Assembly (NCBI GenBank): GCA_963529855.1
Contig: CAURZK010000006.1
Coordinates: 124,001 to 188,000 of the forward strand
DNA: 64,000 nt
Direction of reading: 5' to 3'
Source of the DNA: 34-65-8 sp963529855
GTDB lineage: Bacteria > Pseudomonadota > Alphaproteobacteria > Sphingomonadales > Sphingomonadaceae
Shown: piece after piece, positions 1-8,628 of the stretch
Numbering within the stretch: the first letter of the stretch is position 1
How the letters are laid out: each line of letters begins with the position of its first letter
Made by a program: the position numbers and the translations under genes
The notes under the pieces: model-generated
Databases searched by the model: none
What the model saw: the letters and a program-made list of their open reading frames with translations, nothing else
What the model was told of the DNA's origin: nothing

Positions 1-214
1 CCAGCATCACGACCAGCTCGTCCTGGCCTGCATGCCAGTGGCGCTGGCTGGACCACGCGCCGGGCTTCAGCACGACGTGGCTTGCACCCATCGAAGTGAG
101 ACCCGCGGCCGGCGCGAGGCGGCGATACCACCTGCCCTCCACCTCGCGGTCGTATGGCGGCGGGTAGCCGGTTAGGTTGGTCTGCGGGATCGCATCCAGA
201 TCGAGCTTGGGCAT
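1..214 (-). CDS. Cupin-domain protein, N-terminal part (cut by window edge)
   Basis: Only the first 71 codons are inside the window; the C-terminus lies to the left. The start ATG (complement of 212-214) has a GGAG ribosome site 7 bases upstream. The visible protein begins MPKLDLDAIPQTN. It then shows a segment ending in HWHAGQDELVVML, which resembles the first metal-binding cupin motif (HxH followed by an E four residues on). Small cupins bind a metal or small ligand in a beta barrel, and no substrate can be read from this fragment. It is transcribed divergently from dapE. Confidence 0.72.
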   Translation of the reverse strand, partial: MPKLDLDAIPQTNLTGYPPPYDREVEGRWYRRLAPAAGLTSMGASHVVLKPGAWSSQRHWHAGQDELVVML

Positions 215-266
215 TGCTGGTCTCCGGCGCTGGAAAGCTGCGCGCCCCTCGTCTAACCCCTTTGCG

Positions 267-1400
267 ATGCAGGATGCCAGCACGCTCGCCGAACAGCTTA
301 TCGCCGCGCCCAGCGTGACGCCCGCCACCGGGCTGGTGTTCGACGTGCTCGAGGCCTTGCTGACGCCGCTTGACTTTGCAGTGCATCGCTTCACACGAGG
401 CGAAGCGCCCGACGGGCCTGTCGAGAACCTGTTTGCCATCCGCCCCGGTCCTGCCGGTTCGCGCCACCTGGCTTTCGCCGGCCATCTCGACGTCGTACCG
501 CCGGGCGAAGGTTGGACCAGCGCACCCTTTGCGCCCGAGCGGCGGGGAGAACTGCTTTACGGCCGCGGTGCTGTCGACATGAAGGGCGCGATCGCCGCGA
601 TGGTTGCGGCAGTAGCAGAGGTGCCTCCGGACACGGGCACAATCAGCTTCATCGTAACTGGAGACGAGGAAGGCCCGGCCGTCCACGGCACCCGCGCGCT
701 GATCGATTTCATGGCCGAACATGGCCACCAGCCGGACCTGTGCCTGGTGGGCGAACCCACCAGCGTGAACCGGCTGGGCGACATGATGAAAATCGGGCGG
801 CGCGGATCGCTCAACGTCTGGCTGGAGGTTGCTGGCACGCAGGGCCATGTCGCCTATCCGCATCTGGCCGATAATCCGCTGCCGAAAATGGTGGCGCTGC
901 TGGCCGAGCTCGACGCGATAGTGCTGGATGAAGGCACGGACTGGTTCCAGCCCTCCAACCTGGAAATCACGCAGATCGAGGCGCCCAACCCGGCCACGAA
1001 CGTCATTCCGGCGATGGCCCGCGCGCGGCTTTCGGTACGGTTCAATGACCTGCATACCGGCACCGAACTGGCCGAGCGCATCACCGCGGTTGCTCAGCGT
1101 CACGGTGGTACCGCGCGCCCGGTCATTTCGGGCGAGCCGTTCCTGACCCCGCCCGGTGAATTTTCCGCCATAGTGGCGGCGGCGGTGGAGGCCGAGACCG
1201 GCCTCCTGCCCGAACCGTCGACCACTGGCGGCACATCCGACGCGCGGTTCCTGCGCGCCGTATGCCCGGTAATCGAGTTCGGCCTGTGCAACGCGACCAT
1301 GCACAAGCGGGACGAAGCCGTGGCACTGGCCGATCTCGACACGCTGACACGAATCTATCGCCGCATCGCGATTGCGGCGCTTGGGGGAGATACCGAATGA
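267..1400 (+). CDS. dapE: Succinyl-diaminopimelate desuccinylase DapE
   Basis: Hydrolyses N-succinyl-LL-2,6-diaminopimelate to LL-diaminopimelate and succinate, a cytoplasmic step in the lysine and peptidoglycan-DAP pathway. The 377-residue length is normal for this M20-family zinc peptidase. Family signatures are visible: GHLDVVPPG carries the first metal-binding His and Asp, GRGAVDMKG the bridging Asp, and VTGDEEGPAVHGT the catalytic and metal-binding Glu pair. I chose ATG 267 because the reading frame upstream (back to 177) looks like non-conserved translated leader and overlaps the divergent cupin gene. The stop codon overlaps the start of the symporter (ATGA). dapB lies 2.7 kb away. Confidence 0.95.
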   Translation: MQDASTLAEQLIAAPSVTPATGLVFDVLEALLTPLDFAVHRFTRGEAPDGPVENLFAIRPGPAGSRHLAFAGHLDVVPPGEGWTSAPFAPERRGELLYGRGAVDMKGAIAAMVAAVAEVPPDTGTISFIVTGDEEGPAVHGTRALIDFMAEHGHQPDLCLVGEPTSVNRLGDMMKIGRRGSLNVWLEVAGTQGHVAYPHLADNPLPKMVALLAELDAIVLDEGTDWFQPSNLEITQIEAPNPATNVIPAMARARLSVRFNDLHTGTELAERITAVAQRHGGTARPVISGEPFLTPPGEFSAIVAAAVEAETGLLPEPSTTGGTSDARFLRAVCPVIEFGLCNATMHKRDEAVALADLDTLTRIYRRIAIAALGGDTE

Positions 1401-2716
1401 CCGACGCAGCCATCGCCGCACCCGAGGCGCCGAAGGTCGACCACAACCGCCTGCAATGGCGCATCCTGATCGGCTTCGTCGCCGGGCTCGTTGGTGGTCT
1501 GCTGGTCTATACTTTCGCCCGAGATGCAGCCTGGGTGGATACCGTCGTCACATACGTCACCGGCCCCATCGGACAGATTTTCTTGCGGTTGCTGTTCATG
1601 CTGGTGATCCCGCTGCTGTTCAGCGCGCTGGTGGTGGGCATTGCCGAGATGGGCGAGGTCAAATCATTGGGGCGGGTCGGCCTCAAGACGCTGGGCTACA
1701 CCGTGATCGTCTCCTCGATCGCGGTTGCGATTTCGCTGGCGCTGGTGAACTTGATCCAGCCGGGACGGGGGGTGGACCCGGTGGCGGCGCAGGAGCTGCT
1801 GGAACAGGGCGCGGAAGGCGCCTCCAGCATTGTGGAGGCGAGCGCGACCAGCGATGCAGGGGTCAACCAGGTCATTGCCATCGTGCCGAACAACATCATC
1901 GCGGCGATGTCGGCCAACGACATCCTGGCGGTCATGTTCTTCGCTCTGTTCTTCGGCATCGGCCTGCTGCTGGTGCAAACCCAGCGGACCGAAACGCTGA
2001 AGGACGCGATCGAAGGCGTATTCGAGGTGGCGATGAAGCTGATCGGCTTCGTCATCCAGCTCGCCCCGATCGCGATCTTCTGCTTCATGTTCAACCTCAC
2101 CGCGCAGTTCGGCTGGGACCTGTTGGTGAAGCTTGCCGCTTTCGTGGGGGTGGTGCTGCTGGCGCTCGCGGTGCAGATGTTCGGCGTCTTCCCGCTGATC
2201 CTGAAGTTCGTCGCGAGGAAAAGCCCGATCGCGTTCTTCCGCCAGACGCGCGAGGCGAGCCTGATGGCGTTCTCTACCGCCAGCTCCAACGCCACGCTCC
2301 CGACCGCGCTGCGCGTGGCCGATGCGGAACTCGGCCTGCCGCGCCGCATCGCGCGCTTCGTCCTCACCATCGGCGCGACCGCCAACCAGAACGGCACCGC
2401 TATGTTCGAAGGGGTGACGGTGCTGTTCCTCGCCCAGTTCTTCGGAGTGGAACTGAGCCTGATGGATCAGGCCTTCGTGATGCTGATCTGCATTCTCGCG
2501 GGCATCGGCACCGCGGGCGTACCCGGCGGCTCGCTCCCGGTCATTGCGCTGATCCTGGTGGGCGTGGGCGTGGACCCGGCGGGCATTGGCCTGATCCTCG
2601 GCGTCGACCGCTTCCTCGACATGTGCCGCACGACGCTCAACGTGGTGGGCGACCTGGTGGCGGCGCAGACGATTGCGACGCTGTCGCCGGAGCTGGCGGA
2701 GGACAGAGTAGATTAA
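1397..2716 (+). CDS. Dicarboxylate/amino acid:cation symporter (DAACS family)
   Basis: A 439-residue inner-membrane Na+ or H+ coupled carrier of the GltP/DctA family. It shows the family's repeated hydrophobic helices, the serine-rich re-entrant hairpin (FSTASSNATLPTAL), the NQNGTAMFEG motif of helix 7, and the PGGSLPVIALIL and DRFLDMCRTTLNVVGD segments that form the substrate and cation site. ATG 1397 overlaps the dapE stop codon by 4 bases, so the two genes are probably translationally coupled. Substrate is not certain; C4-dicarboxylate or acidic amino acid is usual. Succinate released by DapE would be a natural link, but that is inference. Confidence 0.9.
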   Translation: MTDAAIAAPEAPKVDHNRLQWRILIGFVAGLVGGLLVYTFARDAAWVDTVVTYVTGPIGQIFLRLLFMLVIPLLFSALVVGIAEMGEVKSLGRVGLKTLGYTVIVSSIAVAISLALVNLIQPGRGVDPVAAQELLEQGAEGASSIVEASATSDAGVNQVIAIVPNNIIAAMSANDILAVMFFALFFGIGLLLVQTQRTETLKDAIEGVFEVAMKLIGFVIQLAPIAIFCFMFNLTAQFGWDLLVKLAAFVGVVLLALAVQMFGVFPLILKFVARKSPIAFFRQTREASLMAFSTASSNATLPTALRVADAELGLPRRIARFVLTIGATANQNGTAMFEGVTVLFLAQFFGVELSLMDQAFVMLICILAGIGTAGVPGGSLPVIALILVGVGVDPAGIGLILGVDRFLDMCRTTLNVVGDLVAAQTIATLSPELAEDRVD

Positions 2717-2779
2717 TTTCGGGAAAGCGCTGTGGCGCTGTCCAATGACGATGGCAGACCCTTCACCGTACACGTGCGG

Positions 2780-3361
2780 TCACACCTGTAGCGCCACGAT
2801 TTTTCCGCCCGCCAGTTTCCACACCACGTCCTGCGGTACCGGCAAGCTAAGCCCACGTTCCTTTGGTAAGTTGAGGTACGCGCCCCTGATTATTCGGCCG
2901 ATCAGGCCATGCGAGACGGCGATCACCGTACCGCGCACGTCATTGAGCCATGACAGCGCGCGAACACGAGCCGCATCGTAACTCTCGCCATCGGGTGATC
3001 GAAAATACCAATCAAACGGCGTGGCTCCGTTTAGTGCGTCTGGCCACTGCGCATCGATATCTTCTTGAGTTAGACCGTCCCATGCTCCTGCGGTCACTTC
3101 CATCAGGCGCTGATCAGATTGGGCCTGTGGCAACAGCCCATTACGCGCGATAATTTCCAGCGTCTCGCGTGCCCGGCCGAGTGGACTTACGAACACGGTA
3201 TCGATAATCTCTGGGATCGCCGCCAGGCTTTCTCCCAATGTTTCGGCTTGTGCCATGCCGCGCGGAGTGAGGGGACTGTCGAGATGCCCTTGATAGCGTC
3301 CGGTCGCGTTCCACTCAGTTTCGCCATGGCGCACTAGGAAGATCGTAGTACGGTGGTCCAA
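2780..3361 (-). CDS. Histidine phosphatase family protein (phosphoglycerate mutase-like)
   Basis: A 193-residue cytoplasmic protein with the catalytic RHGETEWN motif at residues 11-18. The second catalytic His lies in AVSHGLIGR near residue 150 and an acid residue in LMEVTAGAWDG. This is a compact, broad phosphatase-type member; no specific substrate can be assigned. The start is TTG (complement of 3359-3361) with AAGGAA about 10 bases upstream. Base composition is unusual: three 60-base rows inside the gene (3001-3120 and 3181-3240) count to 52% G+C, well below the window. It may be a recently acquired gene. Confidence 0.88.
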   Translation of the reverse strand: MDHRTTIFLVRHGETEWNATGRYQGHLDSPLTPRGMAQAETLGESLAAIPEIIDTVFVSPLGRARETLEIIARNGLLPQAQSDQRLMEVTAGAWDGLTQEDIDAQWPDALNGATPFDWYFRSPDGESYDAARVRALSWLNDVRGTVIAVSHGLIGRIIRGAYLNLPKERGLSLPVPQDVVWKLAGGKIVALQV

Positions 3362-3404
3362 TATTCCGGTTCCTTTCCGGTCGAGATGGCGATTTGATTA
3401 GCAG

Positions 3405-4055
3405 TTAACGCCCCTTCGGCTTCTCCAGCACTTTCGCCTTGAAGCGGCACAGGTCCGCGACCTTACAGCGCCAGCATTCCGGCGTGCGTGCCTTGCACAC
3501 GTAGCGGCCGTGGAGAATCAGCCAGTGGTGAGCGTGAAGGCGGAAGGGTTTGGGGACTTTTTTCTCAAGTTGCGCTTCGACCTGGTCGGGCGTCTTTCCC
3601 TTGGCCATGCCGGTGCGGTTGCCGACGCGAAAGATGTGGGTGTCGACCGCGAAGGTTTCCTGCCCGAACCAGCAGTTCAATACGACATTAGCGGTCTTGC
3701 GGCCGACGCCGGGGAGGCGGACCAGCTCCTCGCGCGTTGCCGGCACCTCGCCGCCGAATGCGTCGACCAGCAATTGCGACAGCGCGATCACGTTCTTGGC
3801 CTTGGAATTGAAAAGGCCGATGGTCTTGATGTGCTCCTTCAGACCATCCTCGCCCAGCGCGAGCATCTGCGCGGGCGTTTTCACCTCCTTGAACAGCCGC
3901 CGGGTCGCCTTGTTTACGCCCACGTCTGTCGCCTGCGCGCTCAAGGCCACTGCGACGACAAGCTGGTAGGCGTTGCCGTACTCCAGCTCGGTCTGCGGCG
4001 CGGGATCGTCCTCTGCCAGCCGCCGGAAGAACTCGAAGATTTCTGCGCGCGTCAT
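3405..4055 (-). CDS. nth: Endonuclease III (DNA glycosylase/AP lyase)
   Basis: A base-excision repair enzyme that removes oxidised pyrimidines and nicks abasic sites. The 216-residue protein has the helix-hairpin-helix LVRLPGVGRKTANVVLN followed by the catalytic Asp in FAVDTHIFRVGNRTG. The C-terminal 4Fe-4S cysteine cluster is in CKARTPECWRCKVADLC. The catalytic Lys precedes the HhH, as usual. I chose the ATG at 4055, just after the dapB stop at 4066, because family members begin near TRAEIFEFF. It follows dapB on the same strand with a 10-base gap and is probably co-transcribed. Confidence 0.94.
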   Translation of the reverse strand: MTRAEIFEFFRRLAEDDPAPQTELEYGNAYQLVVAVALSAQATDVGVNKATRRLFKEVKTPAQMLALGEDGLKEHIKTIGLFNSKAKNVIALSQLLVDAFGGEVPATREELVRLPGVGRKTANVVLNCWFGQETFAVDTHIFRVGNRTGMAKGKTPDQVEAQLEKKVPKPFRLHAHHWLILHGRYVCKARTPECWRCKVADLCRFKAKVLEKPKGR

Positions 4056-4065
4056 GCCTTCGCGG

Positions 4066-4794
4066 TCACAGGCCCAGCACGTCGTCCATGCCATAACGGC
4101 CCGGCGCGCGACCGATCAGCCACTCCGCCGCCTTCACCGCGCCGCGCGCAAAGATCGCGCGGCTTTCGGCGCTGTGCGACAGGGTGAGGCGTTCCTGCTC
4201 GCCCGCCAGGATCACGCTGTGCTCGCCCGCCACGGTGCCGCCGCGCAGCGCGGCAAAGCCAATCGCGCCCCTCGCGCGTGCACCTGTCTGCCCCTCGCGC
4301 CCGCTTTCGCGATGGTCGGCAAGGGTGACGCCGCGGCCCGCCGCCGCCGCTTCGCCTAGCAGCAGCGCGGTGCCGCTCGGCGCGTCGACTTTCATCCGGT
4401 GGTGCATCTCGACGATTTCAATGTCCCAGTCGTCGCCCAGCCGCGCCGCCGCCTCGCGCACCAGATGCGCCAGCACCGTGACGCCCAAAGAGGTATTGCC
4501 CGTCTGCAGCACCGCCACCGCCCCGGCAGCGGAATCGATCGCGGCATGATGCGCCGCTTCCAGCCCAGTGGTGCCGATCACGATCGGAATACCCGCCCCG
4601 ACCGCGGCGTGGAGGTTGGCATCGAGCGCGAATGGCGCGGAAAAATCGACCAGCACTTCGCTTGCATCCGCTAGCGCGGCCACGTCGCCGCCCCGGTCGA
4701 TGCCGCCTGCGTGGACATGCCCCGCTGCCGCGATCGCTGCCTCCAGCGCCTGGCCCATCCGTCCCTCGCTGCCGATAATGCCGATGCGTGCCAT
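4066..4794 (-). CDS. dapB: 4-hydroxy-tetrahydrodipicolinate reductase DapB
   Basis: Reduces 4-hydroxy-tetrahydrodipicolinate with NAD(P)H in the lysine/DAP pathway. The 242-residue protein opens with the nucleotide-binding loop GIIGSEGRMGQ. It also has GTTGL in the Rossmann domain and the family signature EIVEMHHRMKVDAPSGTAL with the catalytic His pair and Lys. ATG 4794 has a strong GGAGG site about 9 bases upstream, which decides it over more distal in-frame ATGs. It is divergent from the sirtuin gene across a 34-base gap and upstream of nth. Confidence 0.95.
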   Translation of the reverse strand: MARIGIIGSEGRMGQALEAAIAAAGHVHAGGIDRGGDVAALADASEVLVDFSAPFALDANLHAAVGAGIPIVIGTTGLEAAHHAAIDSAAGAVAVLQTGNTSLGVTVLAHLVREAAARLGDDWDIEIVEMHHRMKVDAPSGTALLLGEAAAAGRGVTLADHRESGREGQTGARARGAIGFAALRGGTVAGEHSVILAGEQERLTLSHSAESRAIFARGAVKAAEWLIGRAPGRYGMDDVLGL

Positions 4795-4828
4795 TGCCTT
4801 CCCTCCGCGCGCGGTGTTCATGGGGCGC

Positions 4829-5542
4829 ATGACTGCGATACGCAATATCGTCGTGCTTACCGGCGCGGGCATTTCCGCCGAGAGCGGGATCGACACGTTC
4901 CGCGACGCCGGGGGTCTGTGGGAACAGCACCGGGTGGAGGACGTCGCGACACCCGAAGGCTTCGCCCGCGATCCCGATCTGGTGCTGAACTTCTACGACA
5001 TGCGCCGCGCCGCGCTGGCGGGGGTCGAACCCAATGCCGCCCACCGCGCGTTGGCGCGGCTGGACGCGGCGTGGGCCAAGGACGGCGAACGGAACCTGCT
5101 GATCGTCACCCAGAACGTCGACGACCTTCACGAACGCGCTGGCGCAACCCGCGTGCTCCACATGCACGGCGAATTGCTCAGCGCGCTATGCTGGGTCTGC
5201 GGTGAGCGATCTGAGTTCGCGGGCACGATGATAGAGCGCCCGCCTTGCCCCCATTGCGGCGCCAAGGCGCTGCGGCCCGACGTGGTGTGGTTCGGCGAAA
5301 TGCCTTACGAAATGGACCGCATCTACGAGGCACTGCGCGGGGCGGACCTGTTCGTCAGCATCGGCACCTCGGGCGCGGTATATCCGGCGGCGGGGTTCGT
5401 GCGCGAGGCGCGGGAGCTGGGTGTGCGCACGCTCGAGCTGAACCTGGAGCGAAGCGAAGGATCGTACTGGTTCCACGAAACGCGCCAGGGCCGGGCGGGT
5501 GAACTGGTTCCGGCGTGGGTGGACGAGGTGCTAGGGGGCTGA
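4829..5542 (+). CDS. cobB: NAD-dependent protein deacylase, sirtuin class III (CobB-like)
   Basis: A 237-residue sirtuin that removes acyl groups from lysines with NAD+. The NAD site GAGISAESGID lies at residues 12-22, TQNVDDLHERAG near 94-105, the catalytic His at 113 (HMHGE), and the zinc cysteines at 121, 124, 140 and 143. Residues Tyr56 and Arg59 (FYDMRR) match the YxxR pair that class III sirtuins use to bind succinyl and malonyl groups, so desuccinylase activity is expected as well as deacetylation. An in-frame ATG at 4820 is an alternative start. The 3' end overlaps the convergent E1-like gene by 12 bases. Confidence 0.92.
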   Translation: MTAIRNIVVLTGAGISAESGIDTFRDAGGLWEQHRVEDVATPEGFARDPDLVLNFYDMRRAALAGVEPNAAHRALARLDAAWAKDGERNLLIVTQNVDDLHERAGATRVLHMHGELLSALCWVCGERSEFAGTMIERPPCPHCGAKALRPDVVWFGEMPYEMDRIYEALRGADLFVSIGTSGAVYPAAGFVREARELGVRTLELNLERSEGSYWFHETRQGRAGELVPAWVDEVLGG

Positions 5543-6313
5543 GCACCCGCGGCACGCAGGGTCCCTGGCAATGTTGATGGTGCGCATGGCGGGCTTCATC
5601 CCGTCGAGCAGATGCAGCTTGCCCCATTGCGGATCGCCCAGCGCGGCGGTACCCGCCAGCAGGATGCGCACGGCATGCAACGCGGCGAAGGTGCCGGCCC
5701 AGCCGGCCATTGCGCCCAGCATTCCATCGTCGGCGCAGGTGTCGCAGTCGTCCGCGTCGAACGCATCGCCCACAAAGCAGCGATAGCACGCCTGGCCGGG
5801 CAGGTGCCCCGCAAACGCCGCGACCTGGCCCTGAAAGCGCCCGACCGCGGCCGAGAGCAGCGGCACCCCGATTGCGACGCACGCGTCCGAAACGGCGAGC
5901 CGCGCCGCGAAATTATCCGTCCCGTCGATCACCAGATCGGGCGTTCCAAGCAGGCTGGCGGCGTTACCAACGTTCAGCTGCCGGTCGATCAGTTCGACAT
6001 CCAGCTCGCCATCGAAATTGGCCAGCCACCGCCGCGCCGCGACCGCCTTGGCATGGCCAACATCGCGTACGGTGTAGATGGTCTGGCGCTGGAGATTGCT
6101 GGTCTCGACATCGCCCGGTTCGATCAACCGCAAATGCCCGATCCCCGCGCCCGCGAGATATTGCAGCACCGGCGCGCCGATCCCGCCCAGGCCCACCAGC
6201 GTCACCCGCGCGTTTGCCAGCGCAACCTGCCCAGCGCCACCGATCTCGGGCACGATGATCTGCCGTGCGAACCGCTCGAGGCGGTCGCTGTCGAGTGTAG
6301 TGGACAAGCTCAT
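5531..6313 (-). CDS. HesA/MoeB/ThiF family adenylyltransferase (E1-like)
   Basis: A 260-residue E1-type enzyme that adenylates the C-terminal glycine of a ubiquitin-like sulfur carrier (MoaD or ThiS). The ATP-binding LVGLGGIGAP is near residues 39-48, with SNLQRQTIY and DGTDNFAARL typical of the family. The structural zinc cysteines are the CYRC pair near 176-179 and the C-terminal CRGC pair. There is no rhodanese domain, so it is MoeB/ThiF length. Which carrier protein it serves cannot be read, because neither moaD nor thiS is in the window. Confidence 0.9.
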   Translation of the reverse strand: MSLSTTLDSDRLERFARQIIVPEIGGAGQVALANARVTLVGLGGIGAPVLQYLAGAGIGHLRLIEPGDVETSNLQRQTIYTVRDVGHAKAVAARRWLANFDGELDVELIDRQLNVGNAASLLGTPDLVIDGTDNFAARLAVSDACVAIGVPLLSAAVGRFQGQVAAFAGHLPGQACYRCFVGDAFDADDCDTCADDGMLGAMAGWAGTFAALHAVRILLAGTAALGDPQWGKLHLLDGMKPAMRTINIARDPACRGCSAP

Positions 6314-6360
6314 GCACAGCCTGTTGGCAGGCTGTGCACAGGCTGTCGAGAAGACGTTCC

Positions 6361-7773
6361 CTAGCTTTCGAGCTGGCGCAGCAAGCTACGCACGTCGCCA
6401 TCCATGTCGGCGTCACGCTGGCGCAGGTCTTCGATCAGGCGCACTGCGTGGATCACGGTTGAATGGTCGCGCCCGCCAAATTTGCGGCCGATCTCGGGGT
6501 AGCTGCGCGGGGTCAGCACCTTGGACAGGTACATGGCCACCTGGCGCGGGCGTACAACCGCGCGGGCGCGGCGCTTGCTGCTCATTTCCGACCGGTCGAT
6601 GCGGTAGAAATGGCACACCGTGCGCTGGATTTCATCGATCGTGATCCGGCGCCGGTTGGCGGACAGGATGTCGGTCAGCTGCTCTTCGGCCAGCTGGAGC
6701 GAGACTTGCTGTCCGGTCAGCTGGGCATAGGCGATCAGCTTGTTGAGGCCGCCGACCAGCTCGCGAATGTTGCGCGTGATGGTGCGGGCAAGAAATTCGA
6801 TCACGTCGTCAGGAACCGAAAGCGGCGCGAACTTCGCGAGCTTCGATTCCAGGATCTTGCGGCGCAGTTCGATATCGGCTGCCTGGATATCGGCAACCAG
6901 GCCCATCGACAGGCGCGAGAGTAGGCGCGGCTCGACCCCATCCAGCGCCTGCGGTGCGCGGTCGGCGGCGAATACCAGCCGCTTGCCTTCGGCGAGCAGT
7001 GCGTCGATCGTATAAAGCAGCTCTTCCTGTGCGCTCGCCTTGCCGATGATAAACTGGATGTCGTCCACAAGCAGAAGGTCGAAACTGCGCAGCCGCGCCT
7101 TGAATTCGATCATCTGCCCGGCCTTCAGCGCCTGGACGAATTCGACCATGAAGCGTTCGGCGCTGCAGTAGAAGATCCGCGCACGGGGGTGGGCGCCGAG
7201 ATAGGCGTGCCCGATGGCGTGGAGCAGGTGGGTCTTGCCCTGACCGGTCGCCGCCTTGAGGTAGAGCGGCGAGAACTGCGGACGGTCGGTCGCCGACATG
7301 CGCTGCGCGGCATTGCAGGCGAGCACGTTGGCTTCCCCGGTCACGAAAGCACCAAACGTCAGCGATGGGTCGAGCCCGACCGAGGAAATGAACCCGGCAT
7401 CGCCCATTGCAGGCGAGGAAACCGCGATCATCGAGCTGTCGCCATGGTCATTGGCCGGGCGGCGGCCATCACCATTCAGGCTGATATCGGGCAACTTGCG
7501 CCGACCCGGATGAACCGCGATGCGGACCTGCCGGATTTCGCTGCGCGCGATCTTCCACGCGAGCGACAGCCGGTCGGCAAAACGATCGTTTACCCAGGTG
7601 GCTGAAAATTCGGTCGGCAGGAACAGGTCCAGCGTGCCGCTGTCCTGATCGAAACCGCCCAGCACGATCGGCTTGATCCACTGGCTGTGCAGCTGATGGC
7701 CCAGATCCTTGCGCAGGCCCTGACTGATGTCGGCCCAGTCCGCGGCGAGATTGATCGCTTCGAGGTCTTCCAT
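6361..7773 (-). CDS. dnaA: Chromosomal replication initiator protein DnaA
   Basis: Binds DnaA boxes and melts the origin. The 470-residue protein has an N-terminal DnaB-interaction domain (1-90), a short variable linker (91-130), the AAA+ core with Walker A ATGQGKTH (175-182) and Walker B LLLVDDIQ, and a C-terminal helix-turn-helix domain ending in the DHSTVIHAVRLI signature. The Walker A loop departs from the common GVGLGKTH. The ATG at 7773 has GGAGAA 10 bases upstream; an in-frame ATG at 7821 is an alternative. It lies downstream of rpsT in the same direction, with a rho-independent terminator and about 390 bases between them. Confidence 0.95.
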   Translation of the reverse strand: MEDLEAINLAADWADISQGLRKDLGHQLHSQWIKPIVLGGFDQDSGTLDLFLPTEFSATWVNDRFADRLSLAWKIARSEIRQVRIAVHPGRRKLPDISLNGDGRRPANDHGDSSMIAVSSPAMGDAGFISSVGLDPSLTFGAFVTGEANVLACNAAQRMSATDRPQFSPLYLKAATGQGKTHLLHAIGHAYLGAHPRARIFYCSAERFMVEFVQALKAGQMIEFKARLRSFDLLLVDDIQFIIGKASAQEELLYTIDALLAEGKRLVFAADRAPQALDGVEPRLLSRLSMGLVADIQAADIELRRKILESKLAKFAPLSVPDDVIEFLARTITRNIRELVGGLNKLIAYAQLTGQQVSLQLAEEQLTDILSANRRRITIDEIQRTVCHFYRIDRSEMSSKRRARAVVRPRQVAMYLSKVLTPRSYPEIGRKFGGRDHSTVIHAVRLIEDLRQRDADMDGDVRSLLRQLES

Positions 7774-8164
7774 GTTCTGGTTCTCCGCTCCCCGACGCGC
7801 CCGGTCGCTATTGTTCGTCATTATCCCGTCAGACCCCGTCCATCGCTGCCATTGCAGGCAGCCGGTTCCCCCATTTCGGCAGAACGCAATTGTCCCAACC
7901 CGGAATGCGGATTCCGGGATCGCCCCCACCGACCAATGCTGTAAATACAGAGGCTGTCCGGCCTCTTGCAGGGGCAGTGTTAGGGCCCCTGCGCGATGAG
8001 TCGCAAGTGGGGATACCGCAAAATATCTGAAATAATCCGCTTGACTCAGCCAAAGCCGCAGGACTGCATCCAAGCATATGTTAAGTCATGATTTTCGGCG
8101 TGATCGGTCGCGAATCGCGGGGTTTTCTAGGGTTTCTTCGGGCGCCGTTATTGTCTTCGCAATG
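7774..8164 (-). promoter_or_regulatory. dnaA upstream/leader region with stacked inverted repeats
   Basis: This 391-base stretch holds no convincing gene. Three inverted repeats lie in tandem: CTGTA-AA-TACAG at 7939-7950, AGAGGC/GCCTCT at about 7950-7966, and GCAGGGGC/GCCCCTGC at 7968-7992 with a 9-base loop. GANTC sites (CcrM-type methylation) occur at 7998-8002, 8043-8047 and 8112-8116. An AT-richer segment around 8020-8100 is the likely promoter area, but I cannot fix a -35/-10 pair. If transcription starts there, dnaA mRNA has a leader of about 250 bases or more. Confidence 0.4.
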
Positions 8165-8200
8165 CAACAAAACGGGCCGGCGCCATCGGCACCGACCCGT
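8165..8200 (-). terminator. Rho-independent terminator of rpsT
   Basis: On the minus strand a 13-bp stem (8188-8200 pairing with 8172-8184, two G-T pairs, loop of 3) is followed directly by TTTGTTG. It lies 44 bases after the rpsT stop codon and separates rpsT from dnaA. Confidence 0.85.
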
Positions 8201-8243
8201 CACTTGTTCAGAGGTCTGAATTCGGGCCCGTAGGCCGCGCGAA

Positions 8244-8504
8244 TCAGAGAGCGGCAACCCGCTTCGACAGACGCGACATCTTGCGCGAAGCCGTGTTCTT
8301 GTGCAGCACGCCGCGGGCCACGCCGCGAGCCAGCTCCGGCTGGGCGGCCTTGAGCGCGTCGCTGGCTGCCTGCTTGTCGCCACCGGCGATCGCAGTTTCG
8401 ACCTTCTTCACGAAGCTGCGGATGCGGCCGGTGCGCGCACCGTTGATCTCGGCCCGCTTGGCGTTGCGGATGATGCGCTTCTTGGCTTGCGGCGTATTGG
8501 CCAT
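8244..8504 (-). CDS. rpsT: 30S ribosomal protein S20
   Basis: An 86-residue basic protein, MANTPQAKKRIIRNAKRAEIN at the start, that binds 16S rRNA early in small-subunit assembly. Its length and the helical Lys/Arg/Ala-rich composition are standard. A GAGGA ribosome site lies 6 bases before the ATG at 8504. It has its own terminator just downstream and is followed by dnaA on the same strand, an order common in Alphaproteobacteria. Confidence 0.97.
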   Translation of the reverse strand: MANTPQAKKRIIRNAKRAEINGARTGRIRSFVKKVETAIAGGDKQAASDALKAAQPELARGVARGVLHKNTASRKMSRLSKRVAAL

Positions 8505-8628
8505 GTTCGTCCTCGGTCTCGGGCCGCGGCAAGCGGCCGGATAGTCAATTGAATGCGTACGGAAACGGCAGTTACCCGCCGGAAAGCGGCGCACATAGAA
8601 GCGAAGGGGCGAATCGTCAAGCGCGCGG

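Noticed and set aside
1..214. Treating 177-266 as part of DapE
   Set aside because: The extra residues overlap the divergent cupin gene's start region and are not DapE-like.
7774..8243. Possible replication origin beside dnaA
   Set aside because: I see no cluster of TTATCCACA-type DnaA boxes; one GTATCCCCA is too weak. In many Alphaproteobacteria the origin is not next to dnaA.
7998..8245. Four GANTC sites near dnaA as CcrM control
   Set aside because: About two are expected by chance in this length; the excess is too small to claim, although dnaA methylation control is known in Caulobacter.
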